Positions 41,677 through 50,987 are shown, numbered from the stretch's first letter. The stretch: DNA of 64,000 nt from Pseudomonas kielensis (GCF_014236655.1 NZ_JACMYG010000021.1:40470-104469), one strand, 5' to 3'. Made by a program: numbers and translations. Notes: generated from the letters alone by a model not told the origin.

Positions 41677-42643
41677 GGCGTGTCCGTCCGGCAGTCATCA
41701 GATAGAGCACTACCAGTGCCCACAGGGTGGCCCCCACCAGATATTTGGCGAGAGGGGGCGTGGCGTTGCGCGATGACCAGTAGGCTTCGATGAAGGCGGC
41801 GATCAACAGCAACAGCATCACGCCGCACATCAACAGGACGCTTTTGCGCGCAGCCAGGCGCAAGGCTTCGCCGCGTTTGAGGCGACCGGGAGCGATCAAC
41901 GACCACCCCAGTTGCAGGCCGGCCGCGCCGGCAATGGCAATGGCGCTGAGTTCGAAGGCGCCATGGCCGATGACGAACGACCAGAAGTTTTCGCCGAAGC
42001 CGATGCGGGTCAGATGGCCGGCGATGCCTCCAATCAGCAGGCCGTTGAACACCAGGAAAAACACGCTGCCAAGCCCGAGTAGCAGGCCGCTGGCGAAGGT
42101 CTGAAAGGCAATACCGATGTTGTGCATGATGTAGTAGCCGAACATCATCCAGTCATCACTCGCTGCACGTTCCATATCGCGGCCCAGGTGCCCGGCGGCG
42201 GGGTCGTACATGCTTTGCATTTCGCCCACCTGCTCGACCGGTAACAGGCTGTAGATCAGGTCGGGAAACAGGTAGACCAACAGCGCAATGCCCAGCAGTG
42301 AGCCGAAGAACAACAGTCCCGCCACCAGTACGAACGGCCATGACTCACGCACCAAACGTGGGAAGTCGGCGAGGACAAACGCCAGCAGTTGGGGCCGCAC
42401 GCTGCTGCGATGGCGGTAGAGCAACTGGTGTCCACGCAGTGCAAGTTGCTGCAAGGGGTCGATCAGGCAAGTGCTGTAACCGCGCTCCTGTGCCAAGGCC
42501 AGGTGCTGGCACAGGCGCCGATAGTCCCTGGGGAATGAGCGGGCGTGCTCGGCGCTGGCCTTGCCGCGCTCCAGCAGATCGAGACCTTGGCGATACGCGT
42601 CCCACTGCGGCTGATGGAGGCTCTCGAACTGGCTCTGTTTCAT
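41663..42643 (-). CDS. SpoIIM-family (stage II sporulation protein M-like) membrane protein
   Basis: A 326-residue inner-membrane protein with a cytoplasmic N-terminal domain (1-100) and about five helices (SWPFVLVAGLLFFGSLLGIALLVYLF; FNGLLIGGIAGHL; GHGAFELSAIAIAGAAGLQLG). The GHGAFE block is the SpoIIM signature. In Bacillus SpoIIM takes part in septal peptidoglycan remodelling; in non-sporulating bacteria its role is unknown, and it recurs beside RDD and MoxR/DUF58 genes. It overlaps the RDD gene by 4 bp and the DUF4129 gene by 14 bp. Confidence 0.85.
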   Translation of the reverse strand: MKQSQFESLHQPQWDAYRQGLDLLERGKASAEHARSFPRDYRRLCQHLALAQERGYSTCLIDPLQQLALRGHQLLYRHRSSVRPQLLAFVLADFPRLVRESWPFVLVAGLLFFGSLLGIALLVYLFPDLIYSLLPVEQVGEMQSMYDPAAGHLGRDMERAASDDWMMFGYYIMHNIGIAFQTFASGLLLGLGSVFFLVFNGLLIGGIAGHLTRIGFGENFWSFVIGHGAFELSAIAIAGAAGLQLGWSLIAPGRLKRGEALRLAARKSVLLMCGVMLLLLIAAFIEAYWSSRNATPPLAKYLVGATLWALVVLYLMTAGRTRHAPE

Positions 42644-43365
42644 ACCGGTCCTCGCAAGCCCAGGGCAATACCGTTGAGTTCGGCAACCGCGCGCGGTGGG
42701 CTGACCTTCAGCGGCTCAGCCAGCAATGCGGCGAGTTCCTGCACCCGCTCAGCGGAAAGCTGGGACTGGCGTTCGGCGAAATCCGATACGGCGCGTTGTT
42801 CAGCCAGGCTCAGGTTGAAAGGTGCCCGGAGGGGCATTGCAGCCGGTAGCGGCGGGCGCGTTACGGCTTGTTCGCGATAGATCACCAGGGTGCCGGCGGC
42901 AATGTCGCCCAGGCGTTTGAAGGCCGGGTGCTGCAGGCAACTGATGGCGCCGAGGCTGTAGCCGAAGGGCAGCATATCGACGAAGCGCAGCAGATTGCGG
43001 ATCAGCGAAGCCGACCAGCCAATGGGGGTGCCGTCGTCCTGCACGACCCGCAGTCCCATCCACTGTTTGCCCGGCGAGCGGCCCTGATTGAGGACCTCGA
43101 ACAACACCATGTACCACCAACTGAGAACAAACAGCAGCAGCGAGCCAAGGCCCACGCCGACCTTGCCAAAAAACGCCAGGGTCACGAACAGCAGCCCCAG
43201 GACCAGGGCGCGCAGTCCCAAGTCGATGGCAAATGCCAGGGCACGCGGCAACAACCCCGCCGGACGCAATGGCAGGTCGATGCCTTCGGGCGTTTCGACC
43301 TGGTAGCGGGTATCCAGTGGCGGGGGCAGCGGTGCGTTCCTTGGCGGTGCTGAAGTCTGAGTCAT
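42640..43365 (-). CDS. RDD-family membrane protein
   Basis: First gene of the operon. It encodes a 241-residue protein with an RDD domain (about 30-150): PAGLLPRALAFAIDLGLRAL carries the R...D motif, and NQGRSPGKQWMGLRVV is the second conserved block. Three membrane helices are likely, followed by a cytoplasmic tail. ATG 43365 has AGGCAG close upstream and gives the normal length; the open frame continues upstream without similarity. Divergent from sbcB across 183 bp, which must hold the operon promoter. Confidence 0.85.
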   Translation of the reverse strand: MTQTSAPPRNAPLPPPLDTRYQVETPEGIDLPLRPAGLLPRALAFAIDLGLRALVLGLLFVTLAFFGKVGVGLGSLLLFVLSWWYMVLFEVLNQGRSPGKQWMGLRVVQDDGTPIGWSASLIRNLLRFVDMLPFGYSLGAISCLQHPAFKRLGDIAAGTLVIYREQAVTRPPLPAAMPLRAPFNLSLAEQRAVSDFAERQSQLSAERVQELAALLAEPLKVSPPRAVAELNGIALGLRGPV

Positions 43366-43548
43366 TGGCTGCCTGGTGAGGGGCCTGATGGTCACGTACG
43401 TAGGGCCGATGCTAGCAGCCTTCGTTCCGGGGAACGACATATCTATGTAGCACCCGGTAACAACCATCGGTACTTGAATAACAGCATGACTGGTCGGCAC
43501 CCGGTGTGAGCGCCTAGACTTCGCCAGTCTCAAGTTCAGGAACAGCCC

Positions 43549-44976
43549 GTGACTTCCATTTTCTGGTACGACTACGAAACCACCGGTATCAGCCCGCGTT
43601 GCGACCGACCGCTGCAAATGGCCGGCATTCGCACTGACCTCGACCTCAACGAGATCGAGGCCCCGGTCAATCTCTACTGTCGACCCAGTGACGACATCCT
43701 GCCGCATCCGGCCGCCTGCGTGATCACCGGGATCACCCCGACGCGCCTGGCCGAAAAGGGCCTGTGCGAAGCGGATTTCATGACCCGGGTGCATGCGCAA
43801 CTGGCCGCGCCCGGGACCTGCGGCGCCGGTTACAACACCTTGCGTTTCGACGATGAAATGACGCGCTACAGCCTGTATCGCAATTTTTTCGACCCCTATG
43901 CCCGTGAGTGGCAGGGCGGCAACAGCCGCTGGGACCTGATCGATGTGGTGCGTGCAGCCTATGCGTTACGCCCGGACGGTATCGTCTGGCCGCAGGAGGA
44001 GGGGCGTGTCACGCTCAAGCTTGAACGCCTGACGGCCGCCAACGCCCTGGACCATGGCCAGGCCCACGAAGCCTTGTCCGATGTGCGCGCCACCATTGCC
44101 CTGGCGCGGCTGATTCGCGATCGGCAGCCCAAGCTTTATGACTGGCTGTTCAAGTTGCGCAGCAAACAGAAAGTCATGGACCAGATTCGCCTGTTGCAAC
44201 CGATGGTGCATATTTCCGGGCGCTTTTCTGCCGACCGCAGTTATGTGGGAGTCGTCCTGCCGCTGGCCTGGCACCCACGCAATCGTAATGCACTGATTGT
44301 CTGCGACCTGCACCTGGATCCCGAGGGCTTGCTGGCAGATGACGTCGAAACCCTGCGTCAGCGCCTGTACAGCCGCCGTGGGGATTTGCCCGAAGGGACG
44401 CTGCCGGTGCCGCTCAAACTGATTCATATCAACCGCTGCCCGGTAGTGGCGCCGTTATCGGTATTGCGCGCTGAGGATCAGCAACGACTGCAATTGGACA
44501 TGGCGCTGTATCAGGCGCGGGCGCTGCGGCTAAGTGACGCACAGGAACTTTGGCGAGATAAAGTCCAGGCCATTTATGCCCAGGAGGACTTCACCCCCAG
44601 CGATGATCCGGAACAACAGTTGTACGACGGTTTCATTGGCGACCGCGACCGACGTTTATGCGAGCAAGTGAGAGCGGCCGATCCACAGCAATTAGCGCAA
44701 GAACAATGGCCGTTCGATGATGAACGTTTACCGGAATTATTATTTCGATATCGCGCACGTAACTTCCCTGAAACCTTGAGTGAACAGGAGCAAGAGCGCT
44801 GGAAATTATTCTGTCAGCAGCGTTTGAGCGATGCTCGGTGGGGGGCGCCCAATACCGTGCAGGCATTTGATGAAGCCTGCGAGCAATGGTCGCAGAATGC
44901 CACGGGCGGAACGCTTGAGGTTCTGCAGGAATGGCGCGAGTACGTGGCGCTATTGCGCAAGCGTTTGAATATTTGA
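43549..44976 (+). CDS. sbcB: Exodeoxyribonuclease I
   Basis: A 475-residue 3'-to-5' single-strand DNA exonuclease acting in recombination and mismatch repair. The DEDDh active site is seen as FWYDYETTG (Asp/Glu of motif I), GYNTLRFDDEM (motif II) and HEALSDVRAT (motif III). The C-terminal SH3-like and helical domains (about 200-470) give the usual ExoI length. The start is GTG 43549, with GGAAC upstream. It ends near a bidirectional terminator shared with mvaT. Confidence 0.95.
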   Translation: MTSIFWYDYETTGISPRCDRPLQMAGIRTDLDLNEIEAPVNLYCRPSDDILPHPAACVITGITPTRLAEKGLCEADFMTRVHAQLAAPGTCGAGYNTLRFDDEMTRYSLYRNFFDPYAREWQGGNSRWDLIDVVRAAYALRPDGIVWPQEEGRVTLKLERLTAANALDHGQAHEALSDVRATIALARLIRDRQPKLYDWLFKLRSKQKVMDQIRLLQPMVHISGRFSADRSYVGVVLPLAWHPRNRNALIVCDLHLDPEGLLADDVETLRQRLYSRRGDLPEGTLPVPLKLIHINRCPVVAPLSVLRAEDQQRLQLDMALYQARALRLSDAQELWRDKVQAIYAQEDFTPSDDPEQQLYDGFIGDRDRRLCEQVRAADPQQLAQEQWPFDDERLPELLFRYRARNFPETLSEQEQERWKLFCQQRLSDARWGAPNTVQAFDEACEQWSQNATGGTLEVLQEWREYVALLRKRLNI

Positions 44977-45010
44977 AATGCCCTGATGAAATGTATTGAA
45001 TAACACCCAT

Positions 45011-45042
45011 AAAAAAACGCCAGCGAAAGCTGGCGTTTTTTT
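45011..45042. terminator. Bidirectional terminator between sbcB and mvaT
   Basis: Stem AACGCCAGC / GCTGGCGTT with a GAAA loop, flanked by seven A's and seven T's. It serves both convergent genes. Confidence 0.93.
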
Positions 45043-45075
45043 GTTCGCAAGTGAACCTGCGAGACGGGTTGCGGC

Positions 45076-45450
45076 TTAGCCCAGCAGGGTTGCCCAGCTT
45101 TCAACCACGTCGCCGCCCCACTTGGCTTTCCACTCTTTCAGAGTCTTGTGGTTGCCACCTTTGGTTTCGATGACTTCGCCGTTGTGCGGGTTCTTGTATT
45201 GTTTAACCTTGCGAGCACGCTTGGTGCCGGTAGTTTTCACTGCGCCGCGTGGGGCTTTAACTTTGGATTCCGGATCCAGCAGGGCGATGATATCGCGCAG
45301 GGATTTGGAGTATTCGCCCATCAGGGTGCGCAGTTTGCCTTCGAATTCCAGCTCGGTTTGCAGTTTGTCGTCTTGGGACAGGTTCTTCAAACGGGCTTGC
45401 AGCTCTTTGATAGCTTCTTCGGTGGCGCGGTATTCGTTGATCAGGGACAT
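45076..45450 (-). CDS. mvaT: H-NS-family nucleoid protein MvaT
   Basis: Xenogeneic silencer that binds AT-rich DNA. The 124-residue protein has an N-terminal coiled-coil oligomerisation region (about 1-60) and a C-terminal DNA-binding domain (about 80-124), with the minor-groove-reaching loop KGGNHKTLKEW. It belongs to the Pseudomonas-specific MvaT/MvaU branch; the sbcB and purU neighbours indicate MvaT. AAGG lies upstream of the start, and a strong sigma-70 promoter is present at 45497-45525. The AT-rich upstream region is a likely autoregulatory target. Confidence 0.93.
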   Translation of the reverse strand: MSLINEYRATEEAIKELQARLKNLSQDDKLQTELEFEGKLRTLMGEYSKSLRDIIALLDPESKVKAPRGAVKTTGTKRARKVKQYKNPHNGEVIETKGGNHKTLKEWKAKWGGDVVESWATLLG

Positions 45451-45797
45451 GAGGACTACCTTATGTTAGGCACAGGATGCAGGGGACAGTGGCGCAATAA
45501 TAGTCAGGGTGTTTCATCAAGTAAACATATAAGCGGAGTTTTATTTGATTTGATTAGAGTCAATGAGGAGGAGAATACACTCACAGTTAAAACATCAGCG
45601 CTAATCATCACAGTTATTCACAAAACCGTTCTTGCGTATTTTCACAAGGCGTCCTGCGTCAGCCTGCAGGGTCGCTAATCGGTCGATGTTGGTCCAGTTG
45701 CGCAGGCAGCAGGCAGGGTCATTGCTGATCAATACTGCAGTTTTGCTGCGCAATCGCTAGAATGGCGGCCTTTGCGAAGTTCTGGAGTTTCCCCCCT
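45451..45797. other. Divergent mvaT-purU intergenic region
   Basis: A 347-bp gap without a gene. The mvaT-proximal 150 bp are strikingly AT-rich (many TTTGATT/ATTAG stretches), suiting MvaT binding. The purU side has TAGAAT at 45758-45763 as a possible -10. Confidence 0.55.
45497..45525 (-). promoter_or_regulatory. Sigma-70 promoter of mvaT
   Basis: On the minus strand, TTTACT (45525-45520) and TATTAT (45502-45497) are 17 bp apart, giving a leader of about 40 nt. Confidence 0.7.
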
Positions 45798-46646
45798 ATG
45801 CGCACTTTTCGGCTAGTGATCGCTTGCCCGGACGGCGTCGGCATCGTTGCTAAGGTCAGTAACTTTCTGGCGTCACACAATGGCTGGATCACTGAAGCGA
45901 GCCATCACTCGGACAATCTCAGTGGCTGGTTCTTCATGCGTCACGAAATTCGGGCCGACTCCCTGCCGTTCGGTCTGGAGGCCTTTCGTGAGGCATTTGC
46001 CCCGATCGCCGAAGAGTTCTCAATGAACTGGCGTATCACCGACACCGCGCAGAAAAAACGCGTGGTGCTGATGGCCAGCCGTGAGTCCCACTGCCTGGCC
46101 GACCTGCTGCACCGCTGGCACAGCGATGAGCTGGACTGCGAGATTTCCTGCGTGATCTCCAACCACAACGACCTGCGCAGCATGGTCGAGTGGCACGGCA
46201 TTCCTTACTACCATGTGCCGGTGGACCCGCAGAACAAAGAGCCGGCGTTTGCCGAAGTGTCGCGCCTGGTCAAGCAGCACGATGCAGAAGTCGTGGTGCT
46301 GGCGCGCTACATGCAGATCCTGCCGCCTGAGCTGTGCAGCGAGTACGCACACAAGGTGATCAACATCCACCACAGCTTCCTGCCGTCGTTCGTGGGGGCC
46401 AAGCCTTACCACCAGGCCTCGATGCGCGGTGTGAAGCTGATCGGCGCCACGTGCCACTACGTCACCGAAGAGCTGGACGCAGGTCCGATCATCGAGCAGG
46501 ACGTGGTGCGCGTCAGCCACAGCGACAGCATCGAAGACATGGTGCGTTTCGGCCGTGACGTCGAGAAGATGGTGTTGGCCCGCGGCCTGCGCTATCACCT
46601 GGAAGACCGCGTGCTGGTGCATGGCAACAAGACCGTGGTGTTCTGA
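45798..46646 (+). CDS. purU: Formyltetrahydrofolate deformylase
   Basis: Hydrolyses 10-formyltetrahydrofolate to formate and tetrahydrofolate, balancing one-carbon pools. The 282-residue protein has an N-terminal ACT domain (about 5-80, CPDGVGIVAKVSNFL) for amino acid control and a formyltransferase-type catalytic domain. The latter has NIHHSFLPSFVGAKPYHQA and the catalytic Asp in TEELDAGPIIEQ. The start at 45798 matches the family. The gene ends with its own strong terminator. Pseudomonads carry several purU paralogues; synteny next to mvaT suggests the purU1 position. Confidence 0.94.
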   Translation: MRTFRLVIACPDGVGIVAKVSNFLASHNGWITEASHHSDNLSGWFFMRHEIRADSLPFGLEAFREAFAPIAEEFSMNWRITDTAQKKRVVLMASRESHCLADLLHRWHSDELDCEISCVISNHNDLRSMVEWHGIPYYHVPVDPQNKEPAFAEVSRLVKQHDAEVVVLARYMQILPPELCSEYAHKVINIHHSFLPSFVGAKPYHQASMRGVKLIGATCHYVTEELDAGPIIEQDVVRVSHSDSIEDMVRFGRDVEKMVLARGLRYHLEDRVLVHGNKTVVF

Positions 46647-46661
46647 TTCGTCGCCGACAGG

Positions 46662-46702
46662 CAAAAGGGCCTCAAGCGTTGTACGCTTGAGGCCCTTTTT
46701 TG
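46662..46702 (+). terminator. purU terminator
   Basis: A 14-bp stem (AAGGGCCTCAAGCG / CGCTTGAGGCCCTT) is followed by a T-run. Confidence 0.93.
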
Positions 46703-46718
46703 TTGCCGGGTGCGGACC

Positions 46719-46892
46719 ATGAGCGATCCACTGGACAAGGCCACTTCCACAGCCCCTGCCACCCTGGGCGAAGGCTGCCTGAGCCGTTACGACCCCGATG
46801 ACTTGAGCAGCGAGGACGGCACCGAGTTTCCCGGTGCAGCCGAGTTATGGCAGCAGTTGCAGGCCCCGCCGGAGCCTGAAGGCAAGCCCTGA
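46719..46892 (+). CDS. Small acidic hypothetical protein
   Basis: A 57-residue acidic, proline-rich frame (MSDPLDKATSTAPATLGEGC ... EPEGKP) directly after the purU terminator. It has no membrane segment and no recognisable domain. The ribosome site is weak (CGGACC just before ATG; GTG 46710 is an alternative). It is convergent with the chemoreceptor gene, 18 bp away. GC-rich third positions favour coding, but expression is uncertain because a terminator lies only 17 bp upstream. Confidence 0.4.
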   Translation: MSDPLDKATSTAPATLGEGCLSRYDPDDLSSEDGTEFPGAAELWQQLQAPPEPEGKP

Positions 46893-46910
46893 CAGCTCCT
46901 GCACGCGCAT

Positions 46911-48800
46911 TCAGATACGGAAACTGCCCACCAGTTGCTTGAGGCGCGCCGCCTGTTGTTCCAGGTCGGAGCAGGCCCGCAAGGTCGACTGCAGGTTTTC
47001 CACGCCTTCCTGATTCAGGGTGTTGATCTCGGTGATGTCGACGTTGATCGACTCCACCACGGCAGTCTGTTCCTCGGTGGCGGTGGCCACCGACTGGTTC
47101 ATGCCGTCAATTTCGCCGATGCGCAGGGTCACGCTGCTCAGCCGCTCACCGGCCAGGTTGGCGATCTCCACGCTGTCCTGGCTATGGCGCTGGCTGTCAC
47201 CCATGGTGCTGACCGACTCGCGGGCGCCGACTTGCAGCTCCTCGATCATGGTCTGCACCTGTTGTGCCGACTCCTGGGTGCGGTGCGCCAGGTTGCGCAC
47301 TTCATCGGCCACTACCGCAAAACCGCGTCCGGCCTCACCGGCCCGCGCAGCCTCGATAGCCGCGTTGAGTGCCAGCAGGTTGGTTTGCTGGGAGATGCTG
47401 GTGATCACTTCGAGAATCTGCCCGATGTTCACGGTCTTGCTGTTGAGCGACTCGATGTTGCTGCTGGAAGCGCTGAGCATGCTCGACAGTTGATTCATCG
47501 CGGCGATGCTGCGATCCACCACTTGCTGGCCATCTTCGGCCAGGCTGCGGGCATCGCTGGCCTGGTGCGAGGCTTGTGCGGCGTTGCGGGCGATTTCCTG
47601 GGTGGCGGCTCCCAACTGGTTGATGGCGGCCGCGACGCTGTTGGTGCGGCTCGATTGTTCGTCACTGTTGAGCATCGACGAGTTCGAGGCGCTGACCACC
47701 CGCAAGGCGACTTCGTTGACTTGCTCGGTGGCTGAGGAAACTTCGCGGATCGAACCGTGGATGCGCTCGACGAAACGGTTGAAGGCGACGCCCAGGGTGC
47801 CGAACTCATCGTGGTTCTGGATTGTCAGGCGTCGGGTCAGGTCGCCTTCACCGTCGGCAATGTCCTGCATGGCGCGGGTCATGACGTGCAACGGCTGGAT
47901 CAACAAGCGGATCAGCATGCCGAGCAGGGCAATAATCACGGTGACGGCAATCACCGTGGCGACGATCGCCGAGGTGCGGAACTCGCTGAGCATCGCGAAG
48001 GCCGTGTCTTTGTCCACCGACAGACCGATGTACCAGTTGACCGAGGGCAGGCCCTTGATCTGGCTGAAGGTGAAAATGCGCGTCTTGCCATCCACCTCGA
48101 CTTCGCTGAAGTCGCTCCCGATGCGCGGGGTGTTGCGCGGATACGCTTCGCTGAGGGACTTCATCACCAGGGATTTATCCGGGTGCACCAGGATCTTGCC
48201 GTCGGCGTTGACCAGGAAGGCATAACCCATGCCGTCGAAATCCACGGCCTTGAGGTTGTCGATCAGGGTCTGCAGGCTCAGGTCGCCGCCCACCACCCCG
48301 ACATTGCTACCGGCTTTTTTCGAGGCGCTGGCAATGGAAATAATGGTTTGGCCGGTGGCCGCATCGATATAGGGTTCGGTCAGCGTGGCGGTGGCGCTGT
48401 TCTGCGCGCCGGTGTACCAGGGCCGACCGCGCGGGTCGAAGCCGTCGGGCATTTTCACATCTGGACGGATGGTGAAGCTGCCACCGGCATTGCCCAGGTA
48501 AGAGGCCATGAAGGTTGACGTCAGGGCTTTTTGTTCCAGCAGCTCGGCGACGTGCGCATCATCGGCATTGATGGCGATGTTCTGCGCCAGGTTATCGATC
48601 AGAAGGATGCGACCGGACAGCCAGGTCTGAATGGTGCTCGCAGTGACATTCCCCATTTCATTGAGGTAGCTGTCGAGGTCCTGGCGAATTGCATTGCGCT
48701 GCAGATAGTCGTTGTACAGCGTAAATGTGGCGAACGCGGCAATGACGATAAGGGCGGCGGCAAGCAGGATTTTGTGGCTGAAGCGCAGATTGTTGTTCAT
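46911..48800 (-). CDS. Methyl-accepting chemotaxis protein with dCache sensor (Pct-like)
   Basis: A 629-residue transmembrane chemoreceptor. It has TM1 (about 11-31), a periplasmic double-Cache domain (about 35-280), TM2 (about 283-305), HAMP (305-360) and a signalling domain with the conserved hairpin tip (ISQQTNLLALNAAIEAARAGEAGRGFAVVADEVRNLA). The sensor region RGRPWYTGAQ...EPYID...GGD resembles the amino-acid-binding Cache of PctA/B/C, whose genes lie near mvaT/purU in P. aeruginosa, though the first aromatic of that motif is Phe here. No CheR-binding pentapeptide ends the protein. Likely mediates taxis to amino acids or related compounds. Confidence 0.9.
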   Translation of the reverse strand: MNNNLRFSHKILLAAALIVIAAFATFTLYNDYLQRNAIRQDLDSYLNEMGNVTASTIQTWLSGRILLIDNLAQNIAINADDAHVAELLEQKALTSTFMASYLGNAGGSFTIRPDVKMPDGFDPRGRPWYTGAQNSATATLTEPYIDAATGQTIISIASASKKAGSNVGVVGGDLSLQTLIDNLKAVDFDGMGYAFLVNADGKILVHPDKSLVMKSLSEAYPRNTPRIGSDFSEVEVDGKTRIFTFSQIKGLPSVNWYIGLSVDKDTAFAMLSEFRTSAIVATVIAVTVIIALLGMLIRLLIQPLHVMTRAMQDIADGEGDLTRRLTIQNHDEFGTLGVAFNRFVERIHGSIREVSSATEQVNEVALRVVSASNSSMLNSDEQSSRTNSVAAAINQLGAATQEIARNAAQASHQASDARSLAEDGQQVVDRSIAAMNQLSSMLSASSSNIESLNSKTVNIGQILEVITSISQQTNLLALNAAIEAARAGEAGRGFAVVADEVRNLAHRTQESAQQVQTMIEELQVGARESVSTMGDSQRHSQDSVEIANLAGERLSSVTLRIGEIDGMNQSVATATEEQTAVVESINVDITEINTLNQEGVENLQSTLRACSDLEQQAARLKQLVGSFRI

Positions 48801-48976
48801 GGCTTGTGGTGTCCGCTAATGTCTTGTGTGGGGCGTGTTGCGACAAAAAAGCGCGCACGATAGGCGCTGTTGCACATAAGCTGATATTTCCGTCGTTCCT
48901 TAGGGAATTATCTGACCTGATATTCAGTCTGGTCTCTCGCTTATCTCTATCGGCTGTGTAGGACCAAAGCTTAATC

Positions 48977-50476
48977 ATGGGTGACAAAATGCCTGATTCA
49001 TTGAAACTCGTTATTGGTGCCGACCTTCAAGGGCAGCCGATTGCCCAGGCCATGCGCCTGGCCAACCGCCACGGATTGGTGGCGGGTGCCACCGGCACCG
49101 GGAAGACCGTCACCCTGCAACGTCTGGCCGAAGCCTTCAGTGACGCCGGGGTCGCGGTGTTTGCCGCCGACATCAAGGGCGACCTGTGCGGGCTCGGGGC
49201 CGCGGGCAATCCCCAGGGCAAAGTGGCTGAGCGGATTGCCGGCATGCCATGGCTCAACTACCAGCCGGCGGCCTATCCGGTAACGTTGTGGGATATCCAC
49301 GGGCAGTCTGGTCATCCGTTGCGTACGACCTTGAGTGAAATGGGGCCGTTGTTGCTCGGCAGCTTGTTGGAGCTGACCGACAGCCAGCAGTCGGCGCTGT
49401 ACGCCGCCTTCAAGGTGGCCGATCGCGAGGGGTTGCTGCTGCTGGACCTCAAGGACCTCAAGGCCCTGCTCAACCACCTGAAGGACAACCCTGAGCTGCT
49501 CGGCGATGACGCCGCCCTGATGACCACCGGTTCCAGCCAGGCGCTGTTGCGGCGCCTGGCCACCCTGGAACAGCAGGGGGCCGAGGCGCTGTTCGGCGAG
49601 CCGGCGTTGCAGCTGCAAGACATTCTCGCCCCGGCCAGCGATGGTCGCGGGCGCATCCACCTGCTGGATGCCAGCCGCCTGGTACACGAGGCGCCGAAGG
49701 TCTACGCGACTTTCCTGCTGTGGTTGCTGGCCGAACTGTTCGAGCAACTGCCGGAGCGCGGCGATGCCGAGAAACCGCTGCTGGCGTTGTTTTTCGACGA
49801 GGCCCACTTGCTCTTCGCCGGCACGCCCAAAGCCCTGCAGGAGCGTCTGGAACAGGTGGTGCGGTTGATCCGCTCCAAGGGCGTGGGGGTGTATTTCGTC
49901 ACCCAGTCGCCGGGCGACCTGCCCGATGACGTGCTGGCCCAGCTGGGCTTGCGCATCCAGCACGGGCTGCGGGCATTTACCGCCAAGGAGCAGAAATCCC
50001 TGAAAGCGGTGGCAGACGGTTTCCGGCCCAACCCGGCGTTCAGCGCACTGCAAGTGCTGACCGACCTGGGGATTGGCGAGGCACTGGTGGGGACTCTGCA
50101 AGAGAAGGGCACGCCGGAGATGGTCCAGCGGGTCCTGGTGGCGCCGCCGCAATCGCGTATCGGGCCATTGAGCGAAGCTGAACGTGCCGCGCTGATTGCC
50201 AGCTCACCGTTGGTCGGGCGTTACGACAAACCGATCGACCGCGAGTCGGCCTATGAAGTGCTGATGGGGCGCAAGGGCCTGGCGCCGGAGGCCGAGGCTG
50301 TGCCGGATAAGCCGGCGGCAGAGGGGCCGAGCTTCACCGAGCAGGCCGGCGAGTTTCTCGGCACCGCTGCCGGGCAGGCGCTGAAGTCAGCAATGCGCCA
50401 GGCGGCTAACCAGTTGGGCCGGCAGTTGGTGCGTGGGTTGATGGGGTCGTTGCTGGGCGGCAGCAAGCGCCGCTGA
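48977..50476 (+). CDS. HerA-like/DUF853 ATPase (YjgR family)
   Basis: A 499-residue P-loop ATPase of the FtsK/HerA superfamily. Walker A GATGTGKT (37-44), Walker B LALFFDEAHLLF (near 270), the arginine/sensor region VVRLIRSKGVGVYFVTQSP and DUF853 throughout identify the YjgR group. The C-terminal tail (about 430-499) is rich in Ala/Gln/Arg. Biological role is unsettled: probably DNA or protein translocation, and it is not linked to a HerA-NurA pair here. ATG 48977 or 48989 could be used; the first is listed. Confidence 0.88.
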   Translation: MGDKMPDSLKLVIGADLQGQPIAQAMRLANRHGLVAGATGTGKTVTLQRLAEAFSDAGVAVFAADIKGDLCGLGAAGNPQGKVAERIAGMPWLNYQPAAYPVTLWDIHGQSGHPLRTTLSEMGPLLLGSLLELTDSQQSALYAAFKVADREGLLLLDLKDLKALLNHLKDNPELLGDDAALMTTGSSQALLRRLATLEQQGAEALFGEPALQLQDILAPASDGRGRIHLLDASRLVHEAPKVYATFLLWLLAELFEQLPERGDAEKPLLALFFDEAHLLFAGTPKALQERLEQVVRLIRSKGVGVYFVTQSPGDLPDDVLAQLGLRIQHGLRAFTAKEQKSLKAVADGFRPNPAFSALQVLTDLGIGEALVGTLQEKGTPEMVQRVLVAPPQSRIGPLSEAERAALIASSPLVGRYDKPIDRESAYEVLMGRKGLAPEAEAVPDKPAAEGPSFTEQAGEFLGTAAGQALKSAMRQAANQLGRQLVRGLMGSLLGGSKRR

Positions 50477-50531
50477 AGGTGGGGGAGCGGGCGCTATCGT
50501 GAGCCTGTTCCCGCCTGCATTCTTCGACCGC

Positions 50532-50987
50532 TCAGGCCTTGGGCTTGGCGTGTGCCGCCAGGCGCTCCAGGGCTGCCCGCAGATTGGGGTCGGTAATCCC
50601 GTCGGCCGTGGCCTGGATGGTGGCCGCCGCGTCACTGGACAGGTCCATGGTGTGGCCGGCCGCGCCTTGCTGCACGGTGGGCGGTTGAACCTTGAACAGA
50701 ATCCGCGTCAGGCTGGCGAATTCGTCGAAGGCCTGCAGTTGACGTTGCAGGCGTTTTTGCTGGTAGCGCAAGCGGGTGGCCCAGTGTCCGTCGGTGACGA
50801 TCAACAGCAGGCTGCCTTCGCGCCAGGACGCCACGTGGCAATGTTCCCGGGCGGCCGGCTGTAATTGGCTTTCGAGCAAGCGCTGCAGATGACCCAGGCG
50901 TTGTGCGTGGCCGAATATGGCTTTTAACGGTTTGGCTTCGCGTAGCAGAACGGCGGGTGCTCTGGCCGTAAGAGGGCGAAATGCCAT
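50532..50987 (-). CDS. DUF721 (DciA-like) protein
   Basis: A 151-residue basic protein with a DUF721 domain in the N-terminal 100 residues (HLQRLLESQLQPAAREHCHVASWREGSLLLIVTDGHWATRLRYQ). DciA-type DUF721 proteins help load the replicative helicase in bacteria lacking DnaC, which fits Pseudomonas. ATG 50987 has AGGTG 7 bases upstream. It is divergent from secA, the position of DUF721 genes in many gammaproteobacteria. Confidence 0.82.
   Translation of the reverse strand: MAFRPLTARAPAVLLREAKPLKAIFGHAQRLGHLQRLLESQLQPAAREHCHVASWREGSLLLIVTDGHWATRLRYQQKRLQRQLQAFDEFASLTRILFKVQPPTVQQGAAGHTMDLSSDAAATIQATADGITDPNLRAALERLAAHAKPKA

Noticed and set aside
48998..50152. A 384-codon open frame antisense to the DUF853 ATPase gene
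   Set aside because: Low-complexity Gln/Arg/Gly-rich translation; the plus-strand ATPase is certain.
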